A DNA stretch of 64,000 nucleotides from Actinoplanes sandaracinus (GCF_030009775.1 NZ_JASCTH010000001.1:186001-250000); one strand, 5' to 3'; counted from the stretch's first letter, positions 16,664 through 25,159 are shown. Translations and numbers: made by a program. The notes: generated by a model not told the origin, from the letters alone.

Positions 16664-17064
16664 CCGGTAGAGCCCGGCTCAACTTCGCACTCTTCTCTCT
16701 CGCCGTGGTCGGCTCCGGCTGGCTCGGCGTTGCCGTCGACCGGGCCACGGGCGCCACGACGGCCACCGGCACCGCCACGAGCAGTGGCGGCGGCACCACC
16801 GGCATGCTGTTCTTCCTGTTCGGGCCGGTGATCGCGGCCCTGGCGCTGCACGCGTTCACCCGGAACCGCGACGGTGGCGGCCCGCGCGGCCTCACGCCGC
16901 GGATCCCGCACCCCGTCCGCTGGCTGGCCGCGGCGGCCGTCTTCTATCCCGCGGTCACCCCGATCGCGGTCGGTCTCGGCGTCGCGGCCGGCCAGGTCAC
17001 CATCAACGCGGCCCGGCCGGCTGGACGCAGCCCGGCCGGCTGTCAGTGCCGCCTCAGAAGCTGA
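16660..17064 (+). CDS. Small integral membrane protein
   Basis: 134 residues with about three membrane segments: NFALFSLAVVGSGWLGVAV, MLFFLFGPVIAALALHAF and WLAAAAVFYPAVTPIAVGLG. A T/S/G-rich loop follows the first segment. ATG overlaps the upstream stop by four bases (ATGA). The C-terminal codons run into the inverted repeat used as terminator, so the tail (AARPAGRSPAGCQCRLRS) is encoded by terminator DNA. Function unknown. Confidence 0.68.
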   Translation: MTGRARLNFALFSLAVVGSGWLGVAVDRATGATTATGTATSSGGGTTGMLFFLFGPVIAALALHAFTRNRDGGGPRGLTPRIPHPVRWLAAAAVFYPAVTPIAVGLGVAAGQVTINAARPAGRSPAGCQCRLRS

Positions 17065-17087
17065 GACGACTCTGACAGCCGGCCGGG
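17031..17087. terminator. Long bidirectional hairpin overlapping a gene's 3' end
   Basis: A perfect 16-bp stem (CCCGGCCGGCTGTCAG and its complement at 17072-17087) encloses an inner CTCAG/CTGAG stem. The left arm codes for the last residues of the membrane protein. It separates convergent genes. Confidence 0.8.
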
Positions 17088-17100
17088 TTCCGCCGCCGGG

Positions 17101-17385
17101 TCAGTCGTCGTAGCCGGGCACGGTGAGCGGGTGCCGCTCCTCGTCCCGGGCGGCGATCCCGGCCATCGAGCGCATGTACTGGCCGCGGGTGATCTCGCCG
17201 TCCAGAAGCTGGGCGCAGAGCACCCCCTCCAGGCTCTCCGGCGCGAAGAGCGCCTCCGGAACGGCCAGCGGGTCCGCCTCGGCGGACGTGTCCGCCCGGA
17301 CCCCACGCACCGCGAGGACGCAGGCGGCGGCCAGCACCAGGATGAGCAGGGACAGGATCAGCATCGCCACCGCCTTGTCGGTCAT
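17101..17385 (-). CDS. Small membrane protein with SHOCT-like tail
   Basis: 94 residues: one N-terminal membrane helix (AMLILSLLILVLAAACVLAV), a short acidic linker and a C-terminal helical part LEGVLCAQLLDGEITRGQYM, which resembles the short SHOCT domain (usually near 'L..L...G.IT..E(F/Y)...K'). The family is found beside membrane or secreted proteins, with no defined activity. Divergent from the cslA-like gene by about 170 bases. The SHOCT assignment is tentative. Confidence 0.6.
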   Translation of the reverse strand: MTDKAVAMLILSLLILVLAAACVLAVRGVRADTSAEADPLAVPEALFAPESLEGVLCAQLLDGEITRGQYMRSMAGIAARDEERHPLTVPGYDD

Positions 17386-17554
17386 CGCGGGACGTTCGTG
17401 CCCCGCGTATCAGAGAGAACGGATCACAGGGCGTGTCGGTTCGACGAATTCTGTCACTGACCGCTACGAAGTTTCGCGCCGTCTGACGCCGACACGACAC
17501 GTTCGGGGTACCGCGCATGCCCCCTTTTCCGCGAATAATCGCTATCTTGCTTCG

Positions 17555-19399
17555 GTGACCGGAAAGCGTGCTATATCCCGTCTGCCGGATTATGATGGCT
17601 TCAGTCGGCTCGCCGGCGATCCCGAGCCCGTCCCGGAAGGCGACTATCGAGTCCGGTTGAGACCGTTGTCCCGGCGCCGCCCCGTCCTCTCCGCACTGAT
17701 CGCGGCCTTCGCGTTCGCGTTCGAGTCGACCTTCTTCGGCTGGTTGCTCGCCAAGGTCGAGTTGCCGGACCGGCGGATGCAGACCGTCCTCTTCGTCACC
17801 ACCATCTTCATGATCGTCGCGACCGCCCTGATCGAACTGTTCCGCCTGGTCAACGTCGTGACTCTGTGCCTGGCCACGCTGCGGGCCCGGGACCCGGTCC
17901 CGGTGCCGCCGGACCAGCGGCTGCGCGTCGCGTTCCTCACCACGATCGTGCCCGGCAAGGAACCGGTCGAGATGGTGGAGAAGACGCTGCGGGCCGCGAA
18001 GCGGATCCGCCATCAGGGCCGGTACCACGTGTGGCTGCTCGACGAGGGCGACGACCCCGAGGTCAGGGCGATGTGCCGGCGGGTGGGCGCGCACCACTTC
18101 AGCCGCCGGGGCGTGCCGGAGTGGAACACCGCGGCCGGCGCCTTCAAGGCGAAGACCAAGCACGGCAACTACAACTCCTGGATGGACCGGCACGGCGACT
18201 CCTACGACGTCTTCGTCTCGGTCGACCCCGACCACGTGCCACTGCCGAACTTCTGCGAACGGCTCCTCGGCTACTTCCGTGACCCGGACGTGGCGTTCGT
18301 GATCGGGCCGCAGATCTACGGCAACTACGACAATGTGATCACCAAGTGGGCCGAGTCCCAGCAGTACCTGTTCCACTCGCTGCTGCAGCGGGCCGGCAAC
18401 ACCCTGGGCATCCCGATGCTGGTCGGCACCAACAACGCGGTACGCATCGCGGCGCTCAAGTCGATCGGCGGACTCCAGGACTCGATCACCGAGGACATGG
18501 CGACCAGTCTCGCCCAGCACGCCACCCGCAACCCGGCCACCGGCCGCCGCTGGACGTCGGTCTACACGCCGGACGTGCTGGCCGTCGGGGAGGGACCGTC
18601 GTCCTGGACCGACTACTTCAGCCAGCAGCACCGCTGGTCACGCGGCACCGACGAGGTCTTCGTGGCCGGGTTCGCCCGGATGGCACACCGGCTCGGGGTA
18701 CGCCGCGCGTTGCACTACGCGCTGCTGATGGCGTACTACCCGCTCACCGCGATCGCGTGGCTGCTCGGCGCGGCCACCGCCGCCTTCCACGTGGTGCTCG
18801 GGATCAAGGGCGTGCAGGTGCCGCAGCAGGTGTGGCTGATGCTCTATGTGGACGCCGCGATCTTCCAGGTCGGCCTCTACCTGTGGAACCGGCGGCACAA
18901 CGTCAGCCCGCACGAGGAGGCCGGGTCGTCCGGGCTCAGCGGCATGCTGCTGTCCACGCTGTGCGCGCCGATCTACGTCACCTCGTTCCTGCAGGCGGTG
19001 CTGCGCAGGCGGTCCGGGTTCGTGGTGACGCCGAAGGGTGACTCCGCCAGCCCGGATCGGCTGCTCACCTTCCGTACCCATCTGCGGTGGGCCTTGTTCT
19101 TCGCCGTGCTGCTGGTGGTGGCCGCGGTGACCGGTCACGCGCACGGGTTCATGTGGCTGTGGCCGTCACTCAACCTGGCCTTGTGCCTCACCCCGCCGGG
19201 AATCTGGGCGCTGCAGGCGCATCACCGCCGCCGGCGCGCCCGCCACCGGCCCGCGGAGATCTACGCGGTCCCCGACGAAGCGGTGACGGGCGAAGCAGCG
19301 CCCGGCGAGAAAGCAGCGCCCGGCGAGAAAGCGGCGCCCGGTGAGAAAGCACTGTCCGATGGAAGGGAACCGCTCATGACCAGGGATGTGGCCGCATGA
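17555..19399 (+). CDS. cslA: Cellulose synthase-like processive glycosyltransferase (GT2)
   Basis: 614 residues from GTG 17555. Two membrane helices (about 46-66, 77-97) precede the GT2 domain with DEGDD (163-167), DPDH (224-227), TED (312-314) and QQHRW (357-361), the D,D,D,Q(Q/R)xRW signature of processive synthases; further membrane helices follow. The gene overlaps the glxA-like gene by four bases, the arrangement of Streptomyces cslA-glxA, where the pair makes a glycan at hyphal tips. It should polymerise a beta-glucan-like chain across the membrane from UDP-sugar. A TATCTT -10-like hexamer close to the GTG suggests a short or absent leader. The C-terminal tail carries three perfect-period EKAAPG repeats. 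Confidence 0.9.
   Translation: MTGKRAISRLPDYDGFSRLAGDPEPVPEGDYRVRLRPLSRRRPVLSALIAAFAFAFESTFFGWLLAKVELPDRRMQTVLFVTTIFMIVATALIELFRLVNVVTLCLATLRARDPVPVPPDQRLRVAFLTTIVPGKEPVEMVEKTLRAAKRIRHQGRYHVWLLDEGDDPEVRAMCRRVGAHHFSRRGVPEWNTAAGAFKAKTKHGNYNSWMDRHGDSYDVFVSVDPDHVPLPNFCERLLGYFRDPDVAFVIGPQIYGNYDNVITKWAESQQYLFHSLLQRAGNTLGIPMLVGTNNAVRIAALKSIGGLQDSITEDMATSLAQHATRNPATGRRWTSVYTPDVLAVGEGPSSWTDYFSQQHRWSRGTDEVFVAGFARMAHRLGVRRALHYALLMAYYPLTAIAWLLGAATAAFHVVLGIKGVQVPQQVWLMLYVDAAIFQVGLYLWNRRHNVSPHEEAGSSGLSGMLLSTLCAPIYVTSFLQAVLRRRSGFVVTPKGDSASPDRLLTFRTHLRWALFFAVLLVVAAVTGHAHGFMWLWPSLNLALCLTPPGIWALQAHHRRRRARHRPAEIYAVPDEAVTGEAAPGEKAAPGEKAAPGEKALSDGREPLMTRDVAA
19295..19348. repeat. 18-bp coding repeat at the end of cslA
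   Basis: Three copies of an 18-bp unit (GCAGCGCCCGGCGAGAAA, last copy with two changes) encode AAPGEK repeats in the cytoplasmic C-terminal tail. The period keeps the frame, so tail length can vary. Confidence 0.88.
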
Positions 19400-21348
19400 C
19401 GGCGCGACGACAGCGGCCCACCCTCACACGGCGGGTGCTCACCATGCTGGTGACGCTGCCGCTGATGGCGGCCGTGGTGGTCGTGAACCGGCCGATCGTG
19501 GGTTTCGCCGCCGAGCGCTACCACGAGTTCACCATCAACCGGCTGTCCTACAAGCAGCGGTTCGGCCACTGGTCGATGCTGCACGTTCCCGGCAAGTTCA
19601 AGGTCAACGCCATCCACGCCGCCCTGCTGCGCACCGGGAAGGTGCTGATCATCGCGGGGTCCGGCAACGACCGGGAGAACTTCGAGGCCGGCACGTTCCG
19701 CACCGTCCTGTGGGACCCCCGCACCGACACGTTCCGGGACGTGCCCACCCCGACCGACCTGTTCTGCGCCGGGCACACGTTCCTGCCCAACGGCAATCTG
19801 CTGGTGGCCGGCGGCACCAAGTCGTACGAGGTGCTGGAGGCGGACATCACGAACGCCGCCGGGGTCATGAAGATCAAGAACGAGTCGCCGGACTCCGGGC
19901 CGCGCACCTTCGGCAAGGGCACCCGCCTGCTCGGCGCCAACGGCCGTGTCTATCTGACCCGGGCCGAGGTGACCGTGCCGGCCGCCACCAAGATGACGCA
20001 CGGCAACCGCACGATGGTGCACGCCGGCGAGGCCGAGGTCTGGGTGGACGCCCTCGACGCCGGCGACGGCGCACTGGTGACGGAGCCCGGCCAGTACGCC
20101 ATCGAGGGCCTGGGCGGCGACGACGCGCGCAACCTCTACGGCATCGCCGAGAAGATCACCAGAGAGAAACAGGAGTACGGCGGGGACAAGACGTCGTACG
20201 AGTTCGACCCGATCGCCGAACGCTACGTGCGCACCGGCGACATGGTGGAACACCGCTGGTACCCGACCCTGGCCACGATGCCGGGCGGCGACATCCTCGC
20301 GGTGTCCGGGCTCGACGAGTTCGGCCGGATGCTGCCCGGCGTGAACGAGCGCTACCAGGTCGCGAAGCGCCAGTGGACGCCCGCGCCCGAGTTGCGGCGG
20401 GTCTTCCCGACCTATCCGGCGCTGTTCCTCACCGAGGACGAGAAACTGTTCTTCTCCGGCTCCAACGCGGGGTACGGCTCGGACACCGAGGGCCGCGCCC
20501 CCGGCCTGTGGGACGTCGCGAAGAACGAGTTCACCACGGTGCCCGGCCTCGAGGACCCCGGCATGACCGAGACCAGCGCGTCGGTGCTGCTGCCGCCCGC
20601 GCAGGACCAGAAGGTGATGATCCTCGGCGGCGGCGCGGTCGGCGACTCGCCGGTCTCCACGGCCCGGACCGCGATCGCCGACCTCGACGACGGCGAGCCG
20701 CGGTACCGGCCGGGGCCCGACCTGCCGGCGCCCACCCGCTACCTGAACACGGTGGTGCTGCCGGACGACACCGTGTTCACCAGCGGCGGCTCGTCCGGGT
20801 ACCGGGGTGGGCCGTACCAGGGCCGGGCTCGCAGCGACCTGCTGACCGCGCACCTGTACGACCCGCGGCGCGAGGAGTTCCGCGAGGTGGCGGCTCCGGA
20901 CGTGGGGCGTAACTACCACTCGGAGGCGCTGCTGCTGGCGGACGGCCGGGTCGTCACCATGGGCAGCGACCCGATCTACGACACCACCGGGACCAACCCG
21001 GGCAGGTTCGAGCAGCGGATCGAGATCTACAGCCCGCCGTACCTGTTCCAGGGCGACCGGCCGGCGCTCGGTGGCGGGCCACGCACGGTCAAGCACGGCC
21101 GCACCGCGCCGTACGCCACCGGCGACGCGGACCGGATCGCGGCGGCCCGGCTGGTCCGGCCGAGCGCGGTCACCCACGGCACCGACGTGGACCAGCGGTC
21201 GGTGGAACTGGGCGTCCGCCGTACCCCCGGCGGGGTGACCGTGACGATCCCGGAGGAGCCGGGCCTAGTCCCGTCCGGCTGGTACATGCTGTTCCTGATC
21301 GACGACAAGGGCGTGCCGTCGCGCGCCCGCTGGGTCAGGGTGGCCTGA
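19396..21348 (+). CDS. glxA: GlxA-like radical copper oxidase (galactose oxidase family)
   Basis: 650 residues with an N-terminal membrane anchor/signal (MLVTLPLMAAVVVVNRP), a kelch-type propeller and a C-terminal Ig-like domain. Likely copper-site residues are present: Cys124 (DLFCAGHTF) and Tyr289 (HRWYPTL), the expected thioether-linked pair, then Tyr507-His508 (GRNYHSEALLL) and His594 (AVTHGTDV). In Streptomyces, GlxA is needed for glycan deposition at hyphal tips and morphogenesis. Translation is coupled to the synthase by ATGA. The substrate is probably the nascent glycan, by inference. Confidence 0.92.
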   Translation: MTARRQRPTLTRRVLTMLVTLPLMAAVVVVNRPIVGFAAERYHEFTINRLSYKQRFGHWSMLHVPGKFKVNAIHAALLRTGKVLIIAGSGNDRENFEAGTFRTVLWDPRTDTFRDVPTPTDLFCAGHTFLPNGNLLVAGGTKSYEVLEADITNAAGVMKIKNESPDSGPRTFGKGTRLLGANGRVYLTRAEVTVPAATKMTHGNRTMVHAGEAEVWVDALDAGDGALVTEPGQYAIEGLGGDDARNLYGIAEKITREKQEYGGDKTSYEFDPIAERYVRTGDMVEHRWYPTLATMPGGDILAVSGLDEFGRMLPGVNERYQVAKRQWTPAPELRRVFPTYPALFLTEDEKLFFSGSNAGYGSDTEGRAPGLWDVAKNEFTTVPGLEDPGMTETSASVLLPPAQDQKVMILGGGAVGDSPVSTARTAIADLDDGEPRYRPGPDLPAPTRYLNTVVLPDDTVFTSGGSSGYRGGPYQGRARSDLLTAHLYDPRREEFREVAAPDVGRNYHSEALLLADGRVVTMGSDPIYDTTGTNPGRFEQRIEIYSPPYLFQGDRPALGGGPRTVKHGRTAPYATGDADRIAAARLVRPSAVTHGTDVDQRSVELGVRRTPGGVTVTIPEEPGLVPSGWYMLFLIDDKGVPSRARWVRVA

Positions 21349-21351
21349 TCG

Positions 21352-22377
21352 TCAGTTGGTGGCGAGCCCGAGCGCGTACTCGGGCCACCACTGACCGGCC
21401 GGCGGGGCGTCCGGGAGGCACGCCCCGTCGGACTCCCCCGGCCGTTTCACCCAGAGGTAGGCGGCGACCCGCGGCGTCCCGGTGTCCGTGGTGGGCGCCG
21501 GCCCGAGCGCCCGGCCCGGCGGATTGCACCAGTGCCCGTCCGCGTCGCGCGCGTCGACCGGGGCCGGCCCGTTGCCGTTGCGGCTGGTGTCGATCACGAA
21601 CGGCAGCCCGCCGACCCGGTCCGACACGGCGGTGCCGTAGGCGATGTTGGCCTCGGTGGTCTCGAAGTTCGCCACGTTCAGGCTGAACCCGTCGGCCTGG
21701 CGGATCCCGGCGTCGCCGAGCGCCGCGGCCACCCGGTCCACGTCCTTGATCCAGCCGGGGTTGCCGGCGTCCAGGTAGACGCGCACCCCGGGCTGCTGCT
21801 TGAACCGCTGGATCGCCTCGCCGAGCAGGGTGAGCCGCTCCTTCGCGGCGGCGGGGTCGAGGCAGCCGTCGACGAGGTGCGGGACGGCGTCGGGTTCCAA
21901 CACGACGATCGCCGGGTTGCCGCGCACCACGGCGGCCAGGTCGGCGATCCACGTCCGGTACGACGCCGCGTCCGGAGCGCCGCCGCCGGAGTGCCCGCCG
22001 CAGTCGCGCTGCGGCACGTAGTAGGGCACCAGCACCGCCGTACGCCCGGCCGCCGTGGCCGCCTCGACCAGCCGCCGGGCCCGGTCCTGGAAGCCGGGGT
22101 TGGCGTCGGCGAACCAGACGGCCGTCGGCGATCCGGCGATCCGGCGTAGCGCCGCCGCGTCCCTGGTCCGGCCCTCCGCCTCCCACGCCGCCACCTGTTG
22201 CGCCGCGGGCGCGTCCGGCTCCACGTAGAACCCCGCCGACTCCGGCACCGCCGTCGCCGGAGTCGGTTTGCCCGAAGGAGCCGTGCCGGGGGACGAGGTG
22301 CAGCCGGCGAGGACGACGACGGCCGCGAGACCGCACAGCGAAGGCACGAGACGGCACAGCGAAGGGAAGTTTCTCAT
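21352..22377 (-). CDS. Glycoside hydrolase family 6 lipoprotein (endoglucanase, CslZ-like)
   Basis: 341 residues. Lipobox VLAGC (Cys 26), so membrane-tethered outside the cell. GH6 signatures: VPYYVPQRDCGGHSGG with Asp125 and VVLEPDAVPHL with Asp163, the usual catalytic aspartates; later VYLDAGNPGWIKD and FVIDTSRNGNG also fit. GH6 enzymes cut beta-1,4-glucan by inversion. Next to the synthase and oxidase genes it most likely trims the tip glycan, as its Streptomyces counterpart does, rather than degrading plant cellulose. Here it faces the glxA-like gene, with three bases between the two stops. Confidence 0.9.
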   Translation of the reverse strand: MRNFPSLCRLVPSLCGLAAVVVLAGCTSSPGTAPSGKPTPATAVPESAGFYVEPDAPAAQQVAAWEAEGRTRDAAALRRIAGSPTAVWFADANPGFQDRARRLVEAATAAGRTAVLVPYYVPQRDCGGHSGGGAPDAASYRTWIADLAAVVRGNPAIVVLEPDAVPHLVDGCLDPAAAKERLTLLGEAIQRFKQQPGVRVYLDAGNPGWIKDVDRVAAALGDAGIRQADGFSLNVANFETTEANIAYGTAVSDRVGGLPFVIDTSRNGNGPAPVDARDADGHWCNPPGRALGPAPTTDTGTPRVAAYLWVKRPGESDGACLPDAPPAGQWWPEYALGLATN

Positions 22378-22416
22378 CTGGACGAACGGTACCGACCCGA
22401 CATACCCGATCGTGAC

Positions 22417-23250
22417 TCAGCGCACCGACGTTGCCACCGCAATCGCCTCTTCGAGTGTCACGATTCCCTCCAACCGGTAGGTGACAGGGCCGGTGGTCCA
22501 GATCAGCGCCGGACCGGCGAGCCGGGCGGTCTCGGTCCGCTCGACGCCGTCGGAGCCCACATAGGTCACCGGGTGCGGGCCCGGCACCCAGGCGGCGCCG
22601 GTCACCGCGCCGCCGATCTCCACGAACCGCGCGTCCGGCGAGGTCTTGAAGAACGTGGTGTCGAGACGCCCGTCGAACTGGTCGAACCGCACGGCGCCAC
22701 CGGAGTAGGAGAACGTCACCACCCGGTCGGCGAGCAGCACCCGCTCCGGCTCGCCCAGCGCCGCCGGCACCCCGAGCGGGAATCCGGCGACCCGGCGGGC
22801 CTCGTCCAGGGCGGTCACCCGCGACGACGGCAACGCGCTCGGGGTGGCGGGCAGCGGATCGCGGGGCGGCTCACGGCGTACCTCGACGCCAGCGACGCGC
22901 AGCAGGTCGCCGATCACCTCGACCACCGCGGCGCGGGCCGGCGCGACAGCGGCGACCGACGCGGCGAGCGCGGCCGCCAGGGCCGCCACACGCAGACCCA
23001 CGCGACGCCGGCGCGGCGCGGGAGCCGTCAAGCGCGCCCGGACCGCTTCCCTCTGATCGACAGCCGGGGGTACGCGCAACCGCACGCCGAGATCACGAAG
23101 TTCCAGGGCCAGATCGTCGCGGGCCAGATCGTCACGGGCCAGATCGTCACGGGCCAGATCGTCGCGGGCCAGATCGTCACGGGCCAGATCGTCGCGGGCC
23201 AGATCGTCACGGGCCCGATCGTCACGGGCCCGATCGTCGCGCTCAGACAC
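22417..23250 (-). CDS. Anti-sigma-factor-like membrane protein with LARDD repeats
   Basis: 277 residues from GTG 23250, overlapping the sigma gene's 3' end by eight bases. The N-terminus consists of about eight RARDD/LARDD pentapeptides encoded by a 15-bp tandem array, followed by ALELRDLGVRLRVPPAVDQR, one membrane helix (VGLRVAALAAALAASVAAV) and an extracytoplasmic domain (FPLGVPAALGEPERVLLADR and VVTFSYSGGAVRFDQFDG). The position after an ECF factor and the one-helix topology fit an anti-sigma factor, but no zinc-finger HxxxCxxC motif is present, so sigma binding would have to use the short helical region after the repeats. Regulatory role inferred. Confidence 0.68.
   Translation of the reverse strand: MSERDDRARDDRARDDLARDDLARDDLARDDLARDDLARDDLARDDLALELRDLGVRLRVPPAVDQREAVRARLTAPAPRRRRVGLRVAALAAALAASVAAVAPARAAVVEVIGDLLRVAGVEVRREPPRDPLPATPSALPSSRVTALDEARRVAGFPLGVPAALGEPERVLLADRVVTFSYSGGAVRFDQFDGRLDTTFFKTSPDARFVEIGGAVTGAAWVPGPHPVTYVGSDGVERTETARLAGPALIWTTGPVTYRLEGIVTLEEAIAVATSVR
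23112..23246. repeat. 15-bp coding tandem repeat (9 copies)
   Basis: The plus-strand unit GATCGTC(G/A)CGGGCCA recurs every 15 bases from 23112; the last copy is diverged. It encodes the LARDD repeats at the N-terminus of the anti-sigma-like protein. Alternating G/A at one position suggests higher-order duplication. Confidence 0.93.
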
Positions 23251-23818
23251 CGGGCACCTCCTGCGGCAGCCGGTGGCGCAGTCGTGCCAGCGCCCGCGCG
23301 GTCCGCGACTTGACCGTCCCCTTCGGCAGGTTCAGCGTCACCGCGGTCTCCGCCTCGGAGAGGTCCAGCAGATAGCGGCAGACCAGCACCTCCCGGTCCC
23401 GGCCGTCCATCGCGCGCAACTGCTCGACGAGGAGCCGCCGCCGTTCGCCGGCCAGCGCCGACTCCGCCGGATCCGGTTCCAGCGGCAGCGGATCCGCGAC
23501 CGCCGCGGCCCGCAGCCACAGCCCGTCCCGGCGGCGGCGGGACCGGACCAGGTTGCGGGTCTCGTTCGACACGATCGCCAGCAGCCACGACTTGAACCCG
23601 GCCTCGCCGCGGAACCGGCCCAGTTGCCGGTACGCCTTCACGAACGACTCCTGCACCACGTCGTCCGCGTCCGCGCCGGCACCCAGCAGCACGGCCGCTC
23701 GGTGTGCGGGCACCGTGAAGCGCGCGACCAGGACCTCGTAGGCGTTCAGGTCACCGGCCCGGGCCCGGGCCACAGCGGTCGCCTCATCGATGTCGATGGC
23801 CACCCCCTCTGACAACAC
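23243..23818 (-). CDS. ECF-type RNA polymerase sigma factor
   Basis: 191 residues. Region 2 is DLNAYEVLVARFTVPAHRAA, then DADDVVQESFVKAYRQLGRF, then FKSWLLAIVSNETRNLVRSR; region 4 is REVLVCRYLLDLSEAETAVT with LNLPKGTVKSRTARAL, the usual region 4 HTH. GTG 23818 is chosen because it lies exactly seven bases after an ECF-type -10 GTCT, mirroring the ATG of the divergent gene, so a leaderless transcript fits. It probably activates its own promoter and the divergent lipoprotein gene, held in check by the downstream membrane protein. Confidence 0.92.
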   Translation of the reverse strand: MLSEGVAIDIDEATAVARARAGDLNAYEVLVARFTVPAHRAAVLLGAGADADDVVQESFVKAYRQLGRFRGEAGFKSWLLAIVSNETRNLVRSRRRRDGLWLRAAAVADPLPLEPDPAESALAGERRRLLVEQLRAMDGRDREVLVCRYLLDLSEAETAVTLNLPKGTVKSRTARALARLRHRLPQEVPGV

Positions 23819-23825
23819 ACCCTAG

Positions 23826-23852
23826 AGACACCGCCCGCCGGGAACCGGTTCC
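23826..23852 (-). promoter_or_regulatory. Autoregulatory ECF promoter of the sigma gene
   Basis: On the minus strand GGAACC (23852-23847) is followed after 17 bases by GTCT (23829-23826), the classic ECF -35/-10 pair, then seven bases to GTG. It forms one arm (23827-23853) of a 27-bp inverted repeat with a single mismatch. Confidence 0.75.
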
Positions 23853-23898
23853 CCCGGCTGTCCCGCTGGTGGGGAGACGGCGCCCCGAAGCCGGCCCG

Positions 23899-23925
23899 GG
23901 AACCGGATCCCGGCGGGCGGTGTCT
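23899..23925 (+). promoter_or_regulatory. Mirror-image ECF promoter of the divergent lipoprotein gene
   Basis: GGAACC (23899-23904), 17-base spacer, GTCT (23922-23925), then seven bases to ATG 23933. Spacing and sequence mirror the sigma gene's promoter; the two lie in a 27-bp inverted repeat (23827-23853 and 23898-23924). Confidence 0.75.
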
Positions 23926-23932
23926 TCGAGAC

Positions 23933-25129
23933 ATGACGACCCGCCGTTCGATCCTGCTTCTGGCCGGCTCCGGCCTCGCCCTCGCGGCGGCCGGCTGCCG
24001 GGAAACCGTCCAGGCGGCGGCCACCACGGCGCCCGACGTCCTGCTCGCCGACTCCGACCACGGCCTGCTGCGGCTCGGGCCGGCCGGGGAGCAGTCCCTC
24101 GGCGCGGCGGTGGCCGCCTTCGACGGCTCGCACCTGTACGCGGCCCGGCCCGGCGCCCTGGACCAGGTGAATCCCGCCACCGGAGAGGCGGTCCGCAGCA
24201 CCGCTCTGGCCGAGGGCTGGCTGCCCCGGGTCGTCTCCGCCGACGGCCGGGTGTGCGCGCTGAGCCGGACGGGGGCCTCCGACCGGCCCACCGCGCGCGC
24301 CCGGACCACCCTGCTGATCACCGCGCCGGCCGGGCCGAAGCAGCACGAGCTGCCCGGAGTGATCGAGCCCGACGCTTTCACCGCCGACGGCACCGGCCTG
24401 TTCGTGCTGGAGTGGCTGCCGGCGACCGCACCGGACCGCTACCGGGTGCGGCTGCTCGACCTGGCCACCGGCGACATCCAGCCGCTCGCCACCCGCGCCA
24501 AGACGCCGGTGCCGCCGGGCGCCGAGGAGGAGATGCGCGGTGACGGGCGGCAGGCGGTGCTCTCCGCCGACCGGCAGATGCTGTTCACGCTCTACACCCA
24601 CCAGCCGGGCCATCAGCACACCCGGGACCTGCTGTCCGGGCGGCCGGGCAACGCGCACGCGTTCGTGCACGTGCTGCATCTGACCGAGCGGTGGGCGTAC
24701 TGCCTGGACCTGCCGCACCCGTTCGGTGAGGGGCCGGCGGCGGGGCACGCGCTGGCGGCGGACGGACGGAACCTGATCGTCGCCGACGTCACCTCGGGCC
24801 GGCTGGCCTATGCGAGCCCGGAGTCACTGTCGATCGAGCGGGTGGTGGACGTGCCGGTGGCGGCCGGATCCACCGCGGCCCTGGCTCTCACCACGGACGG
24901 GCGGATCCTGCTCGGGGCGGGCGGTGTGACGGTGCTGGACCGGGCCTCGGGCCGGCCGGCCGGCGACTGGGCGCTGCCGGGGCCGGTGCGCGGGCTGGCC
25001 CTGAGCCGGGACGGCAGCCGTCTCCACGCCGGCGGCGCCGGGCGGATCACCTGGCTGGACACCGGCACCGGGACCCGGCGGGGTGATCTGGCCGTTCCCG
25101 GTCTCACCTGGTTGCGGCACGCGCTCTGA
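23933..25129 (+). CDS. Lipoprotein with beta-propeller (WD40/YVTN-like)
   Basis: 398 residues. RR-containing signal peptide with lipobox LAAAGC (Cys 22); the MTTRRSILLLAGSG start is Tat-like. The mature part consists of repeated four-strand modules such as VLLADSDHGLLRLGPAGEQS, GHALAADGRNLIVADVTSG and GLALSRDGSRLHAGGAGRI, as in YVTN-type propellers. Extracytoplasmic. It shares a symmetric promoter region with the ECF factor and is the likely main target of that sigma factor; it may act as envelope-stress sensor or scaffold (inference). Confidence 0.78.
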   Translation: MTTRRSILLLAGSGLALAAAGCRETVQAAATTAPDVLLADSDHGLLRLGPAGEQSLGAAVAAFDGSHLYAARPGALDQVNPATGEAVRSTALAEGWLPRVVSADGRVCALSRTGASDRPTARARTTLLITAPAGPKQHELPGVIEPDAFTADGTGLFVLEWLPATAPDRYRVRLLDLATGDIQPLATRAKTPVPPGAEEEMRGDGRQAVLSADRQMLFTLYTHQPGHQHTRDLLSGRPGNAHAFVHVLHLTERWAYCLDLPHPFGEGPAAGHALAADGRNLIVADVTSGRLAYASPESLSIERVVDVPVAAGSTAALALTTDGRILLGAGGVTVLDRASGRPAGDWALPGPVRGLALSRDGSRLHAGGAGRITWLDTGTGTRRGDLAVPGLTWLRHAL

Positions 25130-25159
25130 CCCGCGAGTTCAGCGACCCGCGAGTTCAGC
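25128..25159. repeat. Perfect 16-bp tandem duplication at the lipoprotein stop
   Basis: GACCCGCGAGTTCAGC occurs twice in a row; the first copy overlaps the TGA stop codon by two bases. No coding effect. Confidence 0.85.

Noticed and set aside
19261..21177. Long minus-strand open frame of 638 codons
   Set aside because: Antisense of the glxA-like gene; the encoded sequence is R/G/V-rich and lacks protein-like domains, as expected opposite a high-GC gene.
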